A stretch of DNA of 64,000 nt, taken from NCBI GenBank assembly GCA_035235625.1, contig CP141144.1:21139014-21203013 (forward strand). The letters run 5' to 3'. The notes below the pieces were generated by a model. That model had not been told where the DNA came from. It made no database searches and was given only the letters and a program-made list of their open reading frames with translations. This DNA comes from Saururus chinensis (taxonomy: Eukaryota > Streptophyta > Magnoliopsida > Piperales > Saururaceae). Below, in pieces: positions 1-10,757 of this stretch. The position numbers and the translations under genes are program-made. Numbering within the stretch: the first letter of the stretch is position 1; every line of letters begins with the position of its first letter.

Positions 1-528
1 ATAAATGTGCACATATTTTACACTAACAAAGGCTAACATGTGCACCGTCAATCTCACAAATAAATGCTTCACGGCATTTATTGAGTAGGGAACATGAAAA
101 ATACTTCCAAAAGCTATATGCCACAACTAGGTCGGCTCCATCAAAATATAAAAAAGGAAATTCCCAGATAAAGCTTTTCCTATTGTTGCCAATCTAATCA
201 GGGCATCCCAAAACTTATCCAGAGATTTAAAATTTAAAATGCAAGCTCTATTTGTAATTTCTACATCGATCCACTCGAGCAATATGGCATTTCAAATCAC
301 TAGCAGTTCGGAAGAAACGAAAAACATGAATAAAGAATTCAATCCCAGCACTTCGACCATCAGCATGATTTTCTTAAAAACAAAGGAGATCCAGAAGCAG
401 AGTAAACTAACAATCAATGAATTTCATCAAAAAGTGCACATATGCATCAAAAGAGTGTTTAAAGATTCATCAAACTTTAAAAAAAAAAATACAGAATGAA
501 GAAAAAGGAGGTGAATAAACAAAACTAA
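1..528. other. intergenic, no gene recognised
   Basis: AT-rich sequence with short unconvincing reading frames only. I see no domain, repeat or RNA gene here. Confidence 0.5.
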
Positions 529-705
529 GCCAGATCCGACGATGATGTTGTTGATGGGGATGAAGATGAGCTTGACGAAGAAGCCGACAAATCCCATCAC
601 GACGAAACCGATGATAGTGCGGATCCCCGCCTTCGAGAATGGGCGGTCCGGGTCTTCCCTTTTCGTCCCACAAGATTGAGGACACCGCGGACGGCGAGCA
701 TGCCG
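529..705 (-). pseudogene. SEC61-gamma-like fragment
   Basis: On the minus strand, codons from about 651 down to 529 read [15 protein letters not shown] followed by [19 protein letters not shown] and NNIIVGSG. This is the membrane helix and C-terminus of plant SEC61 gamma, the small tail-anchored subunit of the ER protein-conducting channel. The usual N-terminal half (about 30 residues) is not in this frame; an in-frame stop lies just upstream, and a neighbouring frame near 705 ([11 protein letters not shown]) only loosely resembles the normal start. No stop codon follows the final Gly, so an intron or simple decay is needed at the 3' end. I read it as a frameshifted relic. The alternative is the last exon of a real gene whose other exons I cannot find. 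Confidence 0.6.
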
Positions 706-944
706 CCATCACTGGTTTCTCCCTCCGCGCTGGGTATCCCGTCTGGTTCCTTTCCCGATGGAAGCTTCTGCCGATTCGTCAATCGCCGTCTCCGCCGCAG
801 CGGCTTCCGGTTTGCCCGCTCTGTCCTCTTTTCCTGTTCGTCAACCTCCGGCGGGCCGCGTTTCACCGTCAGCGGATCGCCCTGCCACTCCTCTTCTGCC
901 GCCTCATTCCCTTCCTCCACCACGCTTCGACTTAAACCCGCTGT
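706..944 (-). other. GC-rich open stretch of unknown origin
   Basis: Between the LRR end of the resistance pseudogene and the SEC61-gamma-like fragment, the minus strand stays open for about 80 codons and is rich in Glu, Arg and Lys (for example EEEWQGDPLTVKRG). The plus strand is also open in more than one frame, which is common in GC-rich DNA. I recognise no domain. It could be the 5' leader of the SEC61-gamma copy or an exon from another gene. Confidence 0.35.
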
Positions 945-1708
945 TAGTAGAGGACGCGAGTCATTGTCAATCTCCAGACTCCACAAAGATGTCAAGTGGA
1001 AGAGCCTACGAGGAATGCAATCCCTCAAACTTGGGCAATTTCGAATCGTTATATCCTCTACTTGGGGGAGGTCCATCTGTGATGACAAACTGGAGTTGGA
1101 ATCTTCAATGCATAATGCATGGAAGCAGAGAATCTTCAATGCGTGGAAGCAGAGACAGTTCTGTCAACTTTTGGCAATCTTTCAAATTTATTTTTGAAAG
1201 TTGCGGAACCGCCATAACAAAATCTCTCAACTGAGGGCACTCATAAACATGCAGCTTCTTCAACAATGGAAGCTCAACGTCTGCTATTCTCTTGATCATG
1301 CGCAGCCCTTCTATATTTAAACTCTTGAGATAGGAAAACCTCACTGTGAACATCCACTTTGGAAATCTGTTTCCACTGTATTTGATGAAAGATAAAGACT
1401 TGAGGGCGGTTGGATGAGGCTCAAGAGCTTCAAGTATATTTACTTCCGCTTCTCTACCTTGCACCATGGAAGAACTACTATTATCATCCTTATTGGGTGT
1501 GAGGGAGCTCCACTTGAATGTTAGCTTATTGATGCTCTCCTTGCACTTCAGATCGGCCATTGCTGCCTCTTCCACGCTAACAACATTCTCTAAACCAGAG
1601 ATGACAAACTTGGCTCTGAGGTTTTTCATGTCTCTCAGCTCCCCAATTCCCGGTCCATCCTTGCCAACGGGATACCTATCCAAGTCATGTAGAGTAGTCA
1701 CATTTATT

Positions 1709-2272
1709 GACTTTGGAAGACTTGATATTAGAGTGTCTGATATGCGTAGGTCCTGCAGGTTTGAGAGTTCCCCAATATCTTGTGGCAAGTGGGTAAGGCT
1801 TCTACAATAGGAAAGGTTCATCTCATGCAAGTTGGACATTTTGCATATTGAGTTTGGAAGACTTGCTATTCTACTGTATGAAAGGTCTAGGTTACGTAAG
1901 TTTTGAAGTTCTCCAATATCTTGTGGCAAGTGGGCAAGGTTTTTGCAATTGGAAAGTTTTAAATGAAGCAAGTTAAACAGTTTGCATATTGAGTTTGGAA
2001 GACTTACTATATTAGTGTATGAAAGGTCTAGGACCCCCAAATTTTGGAGTTCTCCAATATTTTGTGGTAAGCTGGCAAGGCTTTTGCAGTAGGAAAGGTC
2101 TAAATTAAGCAAGTCGGACAATCTGCATATCGAATTTGGAAGACTTGATATTTGAGTATGTCTCATGTCTAAGTACCGCAGATTTATGAGGTCTCCCACA
2201 TCTTTTGGAATGTTTTCAAGCATTTCACAATGATGTATGATTAGGCACTGCAAATAGTAGAGCTTGCATAGT
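1709..2272 (-). repeat. four 141-bp LRR-coding tandem units
   Basis: The same nucleotide landmark (a variant of gagtttggaagactt on the plus strand) recurs at 1709, 1850, 1991 and 2132, exactly 141 bp apart. Each unit encodes 47 residues, two leucine-rich repeats of the type LPNSIC...L...L.LS.C followed by LPQDIGEL..L..LDLS. The exact spacing implies recent unequal exchange inside the LRR domain. Confidence 0.85.
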
Positions 2273-3822
2273 GCATCCGGTAGATTTGTAATACTAGAAT
2301 TGCAAGAGAGATCAAGGTACCTAATATGCTTCAAACTGCCAATGGATCTCGGTAACTTTGATATTTCAATACAACTCAAGTCAACTACACGTAATAATTT
2401 TCACTCTGAAAGTCTATACAACAAACCTTGATAATGAGATCTGAGAACCAACATTGTCCGCAAGCCTTTAGCTTCCAAAAGCAACCTAAAGTCCACTTCC
2501 TCCTCAAATTTGCCACAAATAGAAACATGTCGTGCTCTTGCCAAAGACTTGCATGATTTCTTATCATTCTCTAGTCGACAGTAAAATTGTCCCGATAGAG
2601 TGCAAGCTAGATTGCCTACTAGGTCATGAATCTTGTTATCTTTTTGAATCAGACATCTCCTTTTTAATTCATCAAAGTAATGAATCCCAATGTCCTCCAA
2701 TAACCTGTTTTCTTTAGCCTCTACAAAGCCTTCTCCAATCCACATTGAAACTAATCTCTTCTCATTAAATTTATAATCAGCAGGGAAAACAGAGAAGTAT
2801 TCAAAGCAACGCTTTAAAGGGGAAGGTAAATAGTGATAACTCAATCTCAAGGCGTAGAAGATTTGATCCTCATTGTCATTTTCCAAATGCCAAAGTTCAT
2901 TTTTCAATACAGCCTCCCACCTTTCTTGCCGAGTACCTTGTAACATTGCTCCCAATACTTTGACAGCCAAAGGAACTCCTTTGCACTTTTGGACAATTCT
3001 CTTTCCTAATCTGATCAAGTTCTTATCAATATCTACATCCACTTTTCCAAAAGCTTTATCTTGGAACAAAGCCCAACATTGATTGTCATCGAGTTTTCCT
3101 ATCTCGTAGGGTGGCATATTACTCATGGTTTTTGCAATTGTGTGGCTTCGAGTAGTCACAAGAAGCATGCTTCCTTTTGCACAATCACTTAATGGAGCTT
3201 TCATAATATCCCATTCTTCCAATGTCCATATATCATCCAACACCACGAGAATCTTCTTACCTTGCACCAATTCTTCAAGCTTATTTTGCAATGTAGCTAA
3301 TGACATGTTTGGACAATTATCTCCAATAGAGTACTGTATAAGTTCTTTGGTCACCCTAGCAATGTCAAAAACATCAGACACGCACGCCCAACTTTGCAGG
3401 TTAAACTCTTTATTAACCCTTTCATCTTGGAAGACAAGTTGGGCAAGGGTAGTCTTTCCTAATCCTCCCATGCCCACGATGGAGATCACTGAATAATTTT
3501 TCTTCGTTTGATCGTCCCCAGCAAGAGGTAACTTTATTATCGTTTCTTTATCATCCTTTCAACCATAAACCTCAGACTCATCTACTGAGGGACTCGTTTC
3601 AGGTCTAAGCCTAGTTTGACTGAGCGCCAAACTCGACCCAATTGAATTTTTTCTCAACCCAAGGGAATTTGCTTCTTTTACAAACTCATCTAGCCTCTCC
3701 AAAACATTATTTATATTGCTCTTGAGCTCTCTATTGAACTTTATGTTTTTAGTAAATGATTTTGCTTTATCTAAAGCAGCACAAGCGAAAAGGAAGCCAT
3801 GTACCTGATCTTGACCTCTCGT

Positions 3823-4553
3823 CATGGAAGGCTGTATCGATACACATGAGAGTATCGATGATCATGGATACAGGTATGCGCCGAAACGGGCTTAAACTCT
3901 TTTATAAATATAAAAAAATATTATAACTAATAATATATTATTATAATACTTCTTTTAGAGCATAATAAGACCATATAATACCGTATTAACCGATATGGGT
4001 ATTCTAAAATTAGTTCATTCATAATCATATACTATTATGCTCTCTATCCCATATTAATATTGGTCATTCTTTCTCATATTAAATACTTTAAAATTAATTT
4101 ATTTTAAAAATAAATAATATACTTAATATGAGTCTAAATTACATATTTAAATAAATATATATTTGTGGAGCACTATATGTAAAAAAATAATTATGTAAAT
4201 TACATAAACCTACCCATATTGATCTCATATAACTTTAAAAATATTATTTTTAATATAACAAAAACTTAAATTTTTAAAAAAGTTGGGTTTGAATTGTATT
4301 TTTATTTTTAAGGAAAATTTTCAAAAAAATTTCAAAAAAAAATTTTAAAAATTAATTTTTTTAATTAAAAATATTTTTTTAAAATAAAATAATTATTTTT
4401 AAAATAACGTATCGGCTATATCGATACGGTACAACCAATACGTATCGTTGATACGTGTAGGGGGTGTATCGCCCCCTGTATCATATTGGTATCGTCCGAT
4501 ACAGGTACGTATCGGCCGATACGCACCCGTATCGACTGATACGGCCTTCCATG
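3823..4553. mobile_element. non-autonomous DNA transposon in the R-gene exon
   Basis: An AT-rich block of 731 bp bounded by inverted termini CATGGAAGGC and GCCTTCCATG, each followed inward by GTATCGATAC-type repeats. It is flanked by imperfect 8-bp direct repeats, CCTCTCGT (3815-3822) and CCTCTCAC (4554-4561). Eight-bp duplications and termini beginning CA suggest hAT; a Mutator-like origin is not excluded. It has no coding capacity. Confidence 0.75.
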
Positions 4554-4849
4554 CCTCTCACCGCTTGATCCAGGTACAACCGTCGGGTGTTCATCTCATC
4601 AATGATGTCATCCATGTTGTAGGCTAGCTCCCTAAGAACATCCAGCCAGATATTCACATCCGGCTTTGTGTATCTCCTCCTCTCGGCATCATCCAGCAGC
4701 ACTTGAACTGTTGACAGCTTTCTTTTCAGTTTTGCCAGCTCTGAATTGATATAAGAACGATTACCGTGGAGGAGGATAGAACTGAGCTCCTCAAACAAAG
4801 TTTGGAAAAGGGCACCGAGGGCCGCCCCCGCAATCAGCTCAACGGCCAT

Positions 4850-5222
4850 GGCTTTCTCCCTTCTTCTCGAAAAGAGTTGAAGGTAAAATGGTAGGAGGAA
4901 TAGAAAGGAAGCAAGAGATGTTCAGATACAAGAGACTTGACGTCTTTTTTTTGCATCCCAAATGTGTATGCCAACCGTGTGGGTCCATTAACTCATCCCA
5001 TGGCAATGTCTCTCACTATTTTTTAATGAAACCTGCAACCTTCTAAAGTTTTTTAATGGCTACCCTCTCCCCCGAAAAGATGCTTATACGATAAGCCTCT
5101 ACTATAATACTAACGTATGAGTATATATAATTGTAATCTATTTTTGAGTCAGATCCAATCTAAAGTCTAATTACATACTACTAGAGAATAGACCGGAAAT
5201 ATCTTTTTATACTTGTTACAGT
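4850..5222. other. upstream flank of the R pseudogene
   Basis: Non-coding sequence before the ATG of the resistance pseudogene, presumably its former promoter. I could not pick out a convincing TATA box. Confidence 0.4.
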
Positions 5223-5225
5223 TTA

Positions 5226-5768
5226 AGGATTGTTTGGATGTTGAATTTGTCTTGATTCTGTTTTTAATTTCAATCCAAGAATCATGTTTGTGCCTAGAAG
5301 GGGGGTAGAATTAAAAATTTAGCCTAAAGTTAATTTTAAGTTATTTTGAGTTAAAATTGATCAGAATTATCACATCACTTCATGAAGTGATTATGTCGAA
5401 ACTAGCTCTTAGCCCCCGTTTCAAAATTATAGATTTTTTTATTTTTTAACAGTCACCCCTTATATCATTTTGAGCCTCAAAAAGAATATCATATAAGTGG
5501 GGCTTATTTTAAAATTTTAAAATTACTTACCCTTGTAAAATTTTATTTGATAAGTCTAAAATTTAGGAGCATAATTGTACTAAGAATGTGTATGTCTGAG
5601 TTCGGAAAAGAGTAGTTTAAAGTTTTAAAAATAGGTTTAATGCAACATCTAAATTTATAAAAAAAAATTCTATTACCAAACATAATTCTAATTTTGTGGT
5701 TAATTATTAAAAATATTTACATTTATTTCTACTTTTATTTCTAAAAAAATTAATACACAAACAACCCC
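5226..5768. mobile_element. Tourist/Harbinger-like MITE, copy 1
   Basis: Starts AGGATTGTTTGGATGTTGAA and ends with the inverse of AAGGGGTTGTTTGTGTATTA, with TTA on both sides (5223-5225 and 5769-5771). About 543 bp, no coding potential. The interior, with its gaagtgatt and GAGTTCGGA motifs, matches the copies at 51647-52196 and 58649-59206. Confidence 0.75.
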
Positions 5769-5771
5769 TTA

Positions 5772-7412
5772 ATCTTTACAGCCGGTGTTATTTATTGAGA
5801 TAAGAGTAACTAATTATGCAATTAAATAAGGACAAAGTGTTTGTCTTTGGCTTTGGTTTGCTGCTTCTTCCTATGCCCCTCCGGACCCCATCCCTTTAAT
5901 AACTGCATAATCTTTCAAACGAATATTTAGCTCAATTTAACTATAATAAATTATAAATTGGATGTTTCAAATCAAACGAAAAACCGTTCATTATAAAAAA
6001 CCGGATAGAGTTTTTAATGTAGAACAGAGGGAATTGTTTTTTTTCAAATAAAATCTTAAAAATCTCAGAATTTAAAATCAAATCCCTAGAATTAAAGGAC
6101 ATGAGACACTACTTCAAGAAAGTGAATAATTTGATCAATTGTGTGCAGGTCGTGGCAGGGGCTAAATTTGGCTATTAGCAGCAGCCAACAGCCACAACCG
6201 TTTGCAAGTAGCGCCAGTAGCCGCTTGTTACAGGCCACGGTCAGCATCCACGCTAGTGGCCAAATGCGGTCAATCCGACTGCGTTTAGTCTGAAGTGGCA
6301 TGAGCCAAGCTAGTCCAAATTTGGCCTTAGCCCTGGCTGTCCTAGCCTCAGCTTTGGCAGCGGCCAGGTATTGGCAACAAAAGAAGACCAAACCTTCAAA
6401 TCTGCAAGAAAACCAAGTTAGTGTGTGCCACGTTAATTAATTTGATAACAAACCCCAACACCATCTTTGTTGAACCCAGTCATGTGAGCTACCTTCTGAT
6501 GATAAGCCAAGGGTAAGTTTTATTTGAGAATTATTGATATTTAAGATGGATATTATACACATTATTGCATGTTACGTCAAATAAGTAACATGCGCTAAAT
6601 ATGTGTAGTCCATCTTATAAATGAACAGCTCCGATGAAGCTTACGCTCAAAGGGAGTAGAAAAAATTCTTCCCAACATTGATGGGTTCTTATAGAGCAAT
6701 TTCTGAGCAAGCATAAGATAGGTACTAGAAGGGCCAAAGGAGTAAAACATATTTTTAGAGACAAATCAAACCAGACAGGAGCCACCGTCAATTGAGGCAG
6801 CATAAGACTCACAGTTCGCATTTAATTCGTATGGGGCGTGAAGGGGTACATTGAACCCATAGTCATGCCATACTGACATTCAGTATCATATGTGATGAAA
6901 CTACTCCATGGGACTTAAAATTATTATAGTCTTATGTTAATAACGAGACCAGTTTATATAAGCTTGGGCTTATATAAATTTAAGTGAGCTCGAGTTTTAT
7001 GAGCCGTTGGATTTATATCTGGTGGCTCATAATACTTTTAGTTATATTTATTAGTTAAACTCATAATTATTATAGACCGCCGAATGTAAATCTAACCGCT
7101 CATAAAACCCCATGTTCACGTAAATAAACCCGGGCTCATATAAACTTTTTTTATTAATAATAATTTTATTTCTTATTTTTGTTATTTTTATCGAAAGCCT
7201 ATCATCAGCTTTTAACGATAGTAATATCAGACTCTGCATGGACCTCCAGATCCGAGGCCAACCCCTCCGCTGACTCTGCATGGACCTCCTTCTTCTCCGG
7301 AGGCCATCGTGAAACTAACTGCGGCAGCATCCTCAACGACTTCCTCTGGGGCTGCTTTCCCCCGGACTATGACTGGAATTTCGCAGATGCGGCGGCTGAG
7401 TTCGATCCGATC
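5772..7412. other. intergenic, no gene recognised
   Basis: Contains short open frames on both strands (for example near 6092-6391 and 6615-6821) without recognisable motifs. 7200-7412 is GC-richer and is probably decayed downstream P450 sequence, but I cannot align it with confidence. Confidence 0.45.
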
Positions 7413-8092
7413 TTATGACGGGCTCATCTTCTTCAGCTCGTCAACAGTGAAGACCACATCAAAAAAGTGCTGGTTCTTCACATTTCTCAGTCTTACAATC
7501 CCCACTATCTCATCCACAATCAGCTTTTCCACTCTTGGGTGAGTGTGAATGAGCCAGAAGAATCATGCCAGTGCAACAGAGCTAGTGTCTCTTCCGGCCA
7601 GTATGAAACTGATGTAGAAATCCTTCAATAACCTTTCCAAATACCTGCAGTTCCCTCCTTGCTGAGCCTCAATGAGCCGGGAAAGCAGGTCGGACCGGTC
7701 CTTCAGCCCGCCGAGCTTCTGGCACTCACTACGCCGGTCCCTTACGCTCTTCTGTGCAAACTCATGGACTATTTTCACGGTATTCTGCAGCCGCCTCTCA
7801 AATCCCACACCCAAGAGCCTCATGCTCTTCCAGACGAAGGGAGGGACCATAAACCAGAAGAGGGTCTGCTAGGTGGCTTCCTCAAAGGCCCTCTCAAAGG
7901 GAACATCCATGAGGTCGATGGCCAAGCAGTCCGGGTCGACTCCGGAAGCCGCCATGCAGATGTTATCGAAAGTGAAGCGGAGATGTCCTGGAGGTCGACA
8001 CTCTCGCCGGACACGGCCAGCTTGAACAACCTGCGGTCCACCGCCTGTGTAGGAAGCCCGGCGGGGACTTCAACCATTTTAGTGAGAAGCAA
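7413..8092 (-). pseudogene. cytochrome P450 pseudogene, CYP86-like
   Basis: Remnant of a membrane-bound haem monooxygenase. Minus-strand fragments in order: a segment ending VDLQDI, then after a frameshift FTFDNICMAASGVDPDCL and FERAFEEAT, then (7850-7566) VPPFVWKSMRLLGVGFERRL and the I-helix FILAGRDTSSVALA, and after a stop FFWLIHTHPRVEKL and FTVDELKKM. The AGRDTS oxygen-binding motif and the DPDCL and FVWK blocks resemble the CYP86 clan of fatty-acid omega-hydroxylases (cutin and suberin synthesis). Lesions: a frameshift near 7980, a stop in EEAT*Q, a TGA in place of the Trp after VALA (7565-7563) and a TAA at 7415-7413. The ExxR, PERF and haem-Cys regions and the N-terminal anchor are missing. 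CYP86B versus CYP94 is not settled. Confidence 0.85.
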
Positions 8093-8103
8093 TATAGGTC
8101 CAT

Positions 8104-8178
8104 TTTAAATTGGAATAAATAGAGCAATTAATATAAAATATTTTTTTTATTAAAACTATTAATGTAGTACGGAGGGAG
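8104..8178. mobile_element. truncated Stowaway-like MITE
   Basis: Ends GTACGGAGGGAG followed by TA (8179-8180), the right terminus of the CTCCCTCCGT Stowaway family. The left terminus is missing, and the sequence joins the P450 pseudogene. Confidence 0.55.
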
Positions 8179-8392
8179 TATAAAATATATTATATTTTTA
8201 CTTAATATTTAAACTGACCTTTTGTATATGTAAACTGCCACGTATATATGGCATGTACAAGCTACAATATTCTCTTTATATTTCCTTCTTTTCAACTTCA
8301 ATAATTTATTATTTCTCTTTATATTTCCTTTTTTTCCCTCTTATCCTCTTCTTCTTTCCCTCCCCATCCCCCGCACCTCCTCTTTCATCTCT

Positions 8393-10757
8393 CCACTACA
8401 ATAGAAAGTGCTATTATCGATATTTTTAAACATCACTAATAGTTTCAAAAGTGTCGGTAATATTTATTAATGATGTTCAAAAAGTATTGTTAAATGCTTC
8501 GATAAAAGTCCAATCGCTAATGTGAATTAGTAACATATATTCACAAGCATCACTAATAGTTCAGTATTAGCAACGCTTATATTTTTGTACTAATATTAAT
8601 TTTGTTTTGACGTTTTATCTTACGTTGCAAGCAATATATTATTAACGACACTTATATATGTGTTGCTAATATCAATTTTTTGCGACGCCCAATTATATGT
8701 TGCAAATAGTAAATTAATAGCAATGCTTCACAAAGTGATGCCAATATTAAAAAATACTGATAAATTTTAAAAAAATATCAGCGACGCTTATGTTTGCGTC
8801 GCTAAAAAGAAAAAAAAATTAATAGTCACTTTTAAAAACATTGCTAATAACAAAAATAAAATATACGAAAAAATTATTAGCAACGGTTTTGAAAGTGTAG
8901 CTAATATTTTTTATTTTTTAGGGGGGGGGGAAGAGGTGGGAATACGAGTGAAGGTGGGGGGAGCCAGTGGCAACACCAAAATGAGAAGGTGGCGGAGGCA
9001 AGAGAAGGACGGGCAGCTGCCAAAGGGGAGAGGGGTAGGTGGGGTATATATAACACGCGAGCGAAAACTTCACCCATGCAATAGAAATTTTGCTTGTGCA
9101 GATGAAATTTTTGCCCTTACGGGGCAAAAAAATGTTATCATTAACAGCGCTTTGTCAGAAGCGTTGCAAATAGTTATATTATTTACAACGCTTCCTTATA
9201 AGTGTCGCAAATAAGATAAAATCAATAAAAAAATATAAAATCATCTCTTTCTTCTCTCTCTCCTCTCTCCTCCACTACTCTCTCTCCCCTCTCACTATTA
9301 TCTTTCTCTCACTCACTCTCCTCTCTTTCCCCTCTCACTACTATCTCTAATCACTCTCTCTCCCCTCTCTCTCACTCTCTCTCCCCTCTCTCTCACTCTC
9401 TCCTCTCTCTCGCTCTCTCTCTCCCCTCTCACTCTCTCTCTTCTCTCTCCCTCTCTATATATTTTCTTTTATTTAATTTTTTTTAGTTTAAAATATAATA
9501 TATAAGAAAAGGGAGAGAGAGAAAAAGCAAGAAGGGGAAAAGAGAGGGAGAGGAAAGATAGGGAAGAGAGAGATGAGAGATAAGGAAGAGAGAGAGAAGA
9601 GAGATAGGGAGAGAGGAGAGAGAATGATATCTCTACCTTTTCCTCCCCTCTCTACACTCTCTCCTCTCTTTTTTTCTCTCTCCCCCTCTCTCCTCTCTCT
9701 TTCTACCTCTCTCTTCCCCTGCTCTCTCTCCCCCTCTCTTTTATTCTATATTTTTTAAAAAATTTAAAAAATAAAAAATATATATATAATAGCAAAGCAT
9801 AGAAATATGTATCGCTACTATAAAAGGTAATAGTGACACATAACAATGTGTCACTACTATCCTACGATTGTAGCAACTCATAATTCCATGCATCGTTACT
9901 ATTTTTTTAAAATATATATATATATAGTTAAAATTTTCTCTATATCTTTGTCTCTTCTCTCTCTCCCTCCCTCTTTTTTCTCTATATACTCTCTCTCTCT
10001 TTTTCTCTCTCACCCCTCTTTTTCTCACTCTCTCCCTCTGTATACCTCTCTCTTCTCTTACTTTTTTTCCCTTTTCTCTCTTTTTCTCCCCTCTCTCCTC
10101 CCCCCTCTTTTTTTTTTCTATATTTGTTAACATTAAAAAAATATTGTAGCAACGCATAAAAATATTCATCACTTCTATACAAAGTAGTAATGACAAATAA
10201 CTATGTGTTATTATTACCCTAGATAGTAGTGATGCATAGGGCTATGTGTCGCTACTATCTTAGGGTTATAGCGGTGCATAATTTTGTGAAGTTATTATAT
10301 ATGTTTATTTTAAATTTTAAAAAATAATGTATAATTAAAATCCTCTCCATCTCTACCTCTCTTCTCTATCTCTTTCTTCCCTCTTTCCTCTCTTTTTTCT
10401 CTCTCTCACCTCTCTTCCCCTTCTCTCACTCCTCCCTCTCTCATAGAACTATGCGTCGCGATAGTAGTGACGCATATGGCTATGTGTCGCTACTATCATA
10501 AGGTTGTAGCGAAGTAAAATTCCATGAGTCACTACTCTATATATTTTTTAATTTTAAATTTAAAAAATATATAATTAAAATCATCCCTATCTCTACCTCT
10601 CTTTTTCTCCCCTCTCTCTCTCCTTTCTCTCTTTTTCTCTCTCTCCCTACCTCTCTCTTCTCCCTCTCTCTCTTTTTCTCCTCTCTCCCTCTCTCCCCTC
10701 TCTCTACCTCTCTCTTCCCCTTTTCTCTCTCCCCCTCTCTCTTTTATTCTATATTAT
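8393..10757. mobile_element. CACTA-like element, left end and interior
   Basis: Begins CACTACAATAGAAAG and is followed by many short subterminal repeats on both strands with cores such as GTCGCTAAT, GCAACGCTT and TTAGCGACGC. CACTA (En/Spm) elements have termini beginning CACTA and arrays of short subterminal transposase sites. No transposase is visible. I do not find a clear right terminus, so the element is probably truncated. A poly-G run lies near 8922-8931. Sequence at 9040-9120 resembles 28300-28380 in the second element. Confidence 0.6.
9241..10757. repeat. CT/GA-rich tracts alternating with short modules
   Basis: Polypyrimidine blocks (9241-9460, 9640-9755, 9945-10115, 10340-10440, 10590-10750) and one polypurine block (9500-9625) alternate with AT-rich modules carrying TAGTGACGCATA and GTGTCGCTACTAT motifs (about 9765-9945, 10130-10340, 10441-10575). 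The Ser/Leu and Glu/Arg-rich frames here are artefacts of composition. Confidence 0.8.

Larger units (their letters stand above)
945..4849 (-). pseudogene. CC-NBS-LRR disease resistance pseudogene
   Basis: An intracellular immune receptor of the non-TIR class. The N-terminus from ATG 4849-4847 (MAVELIAGAALGALF) is an Rx-type coiled coil. The NB-ARC domain shows the P-loop GMGGLGKTT (about 3474-3448), kinase-2 ILVVLDDIW, RNBS-B LLVTTRS, GVPLA, RNBS-D CFEYFSVFP and a variant MHD motif, IHDLV. The Trp after LDDI is typical of CC-type receptors. Leucine-rich repeats follow from about 2379. Damage: a 731-bp insertion (3823-4553), in-frame TGA at 3561-3559 and 2403-2401, and a small duplication frameshift near 1105-1140. 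The frame is otherwise continuous: removing the insertion plus one 8-bp flank (739 bp) rejoins it exactly. LRR similarity fades near 945. It cannot make a full receptor unless assembly errors are involved. Confidence 0.9.

Noticed and set aside
639-1234. Plus-strand ORFs of 98-173 codons resembling transit peptides
   Set aside because: They are antisense to LRR-coding and SEC61-gamma-like sequence, and their Ser/Pro richness is explained by GC-rich composition.
6092-6821. Minus-strand ORFs of 99 and 68 codons
   Set aside because: No conserved motif, splice context or similarity that I can identify.
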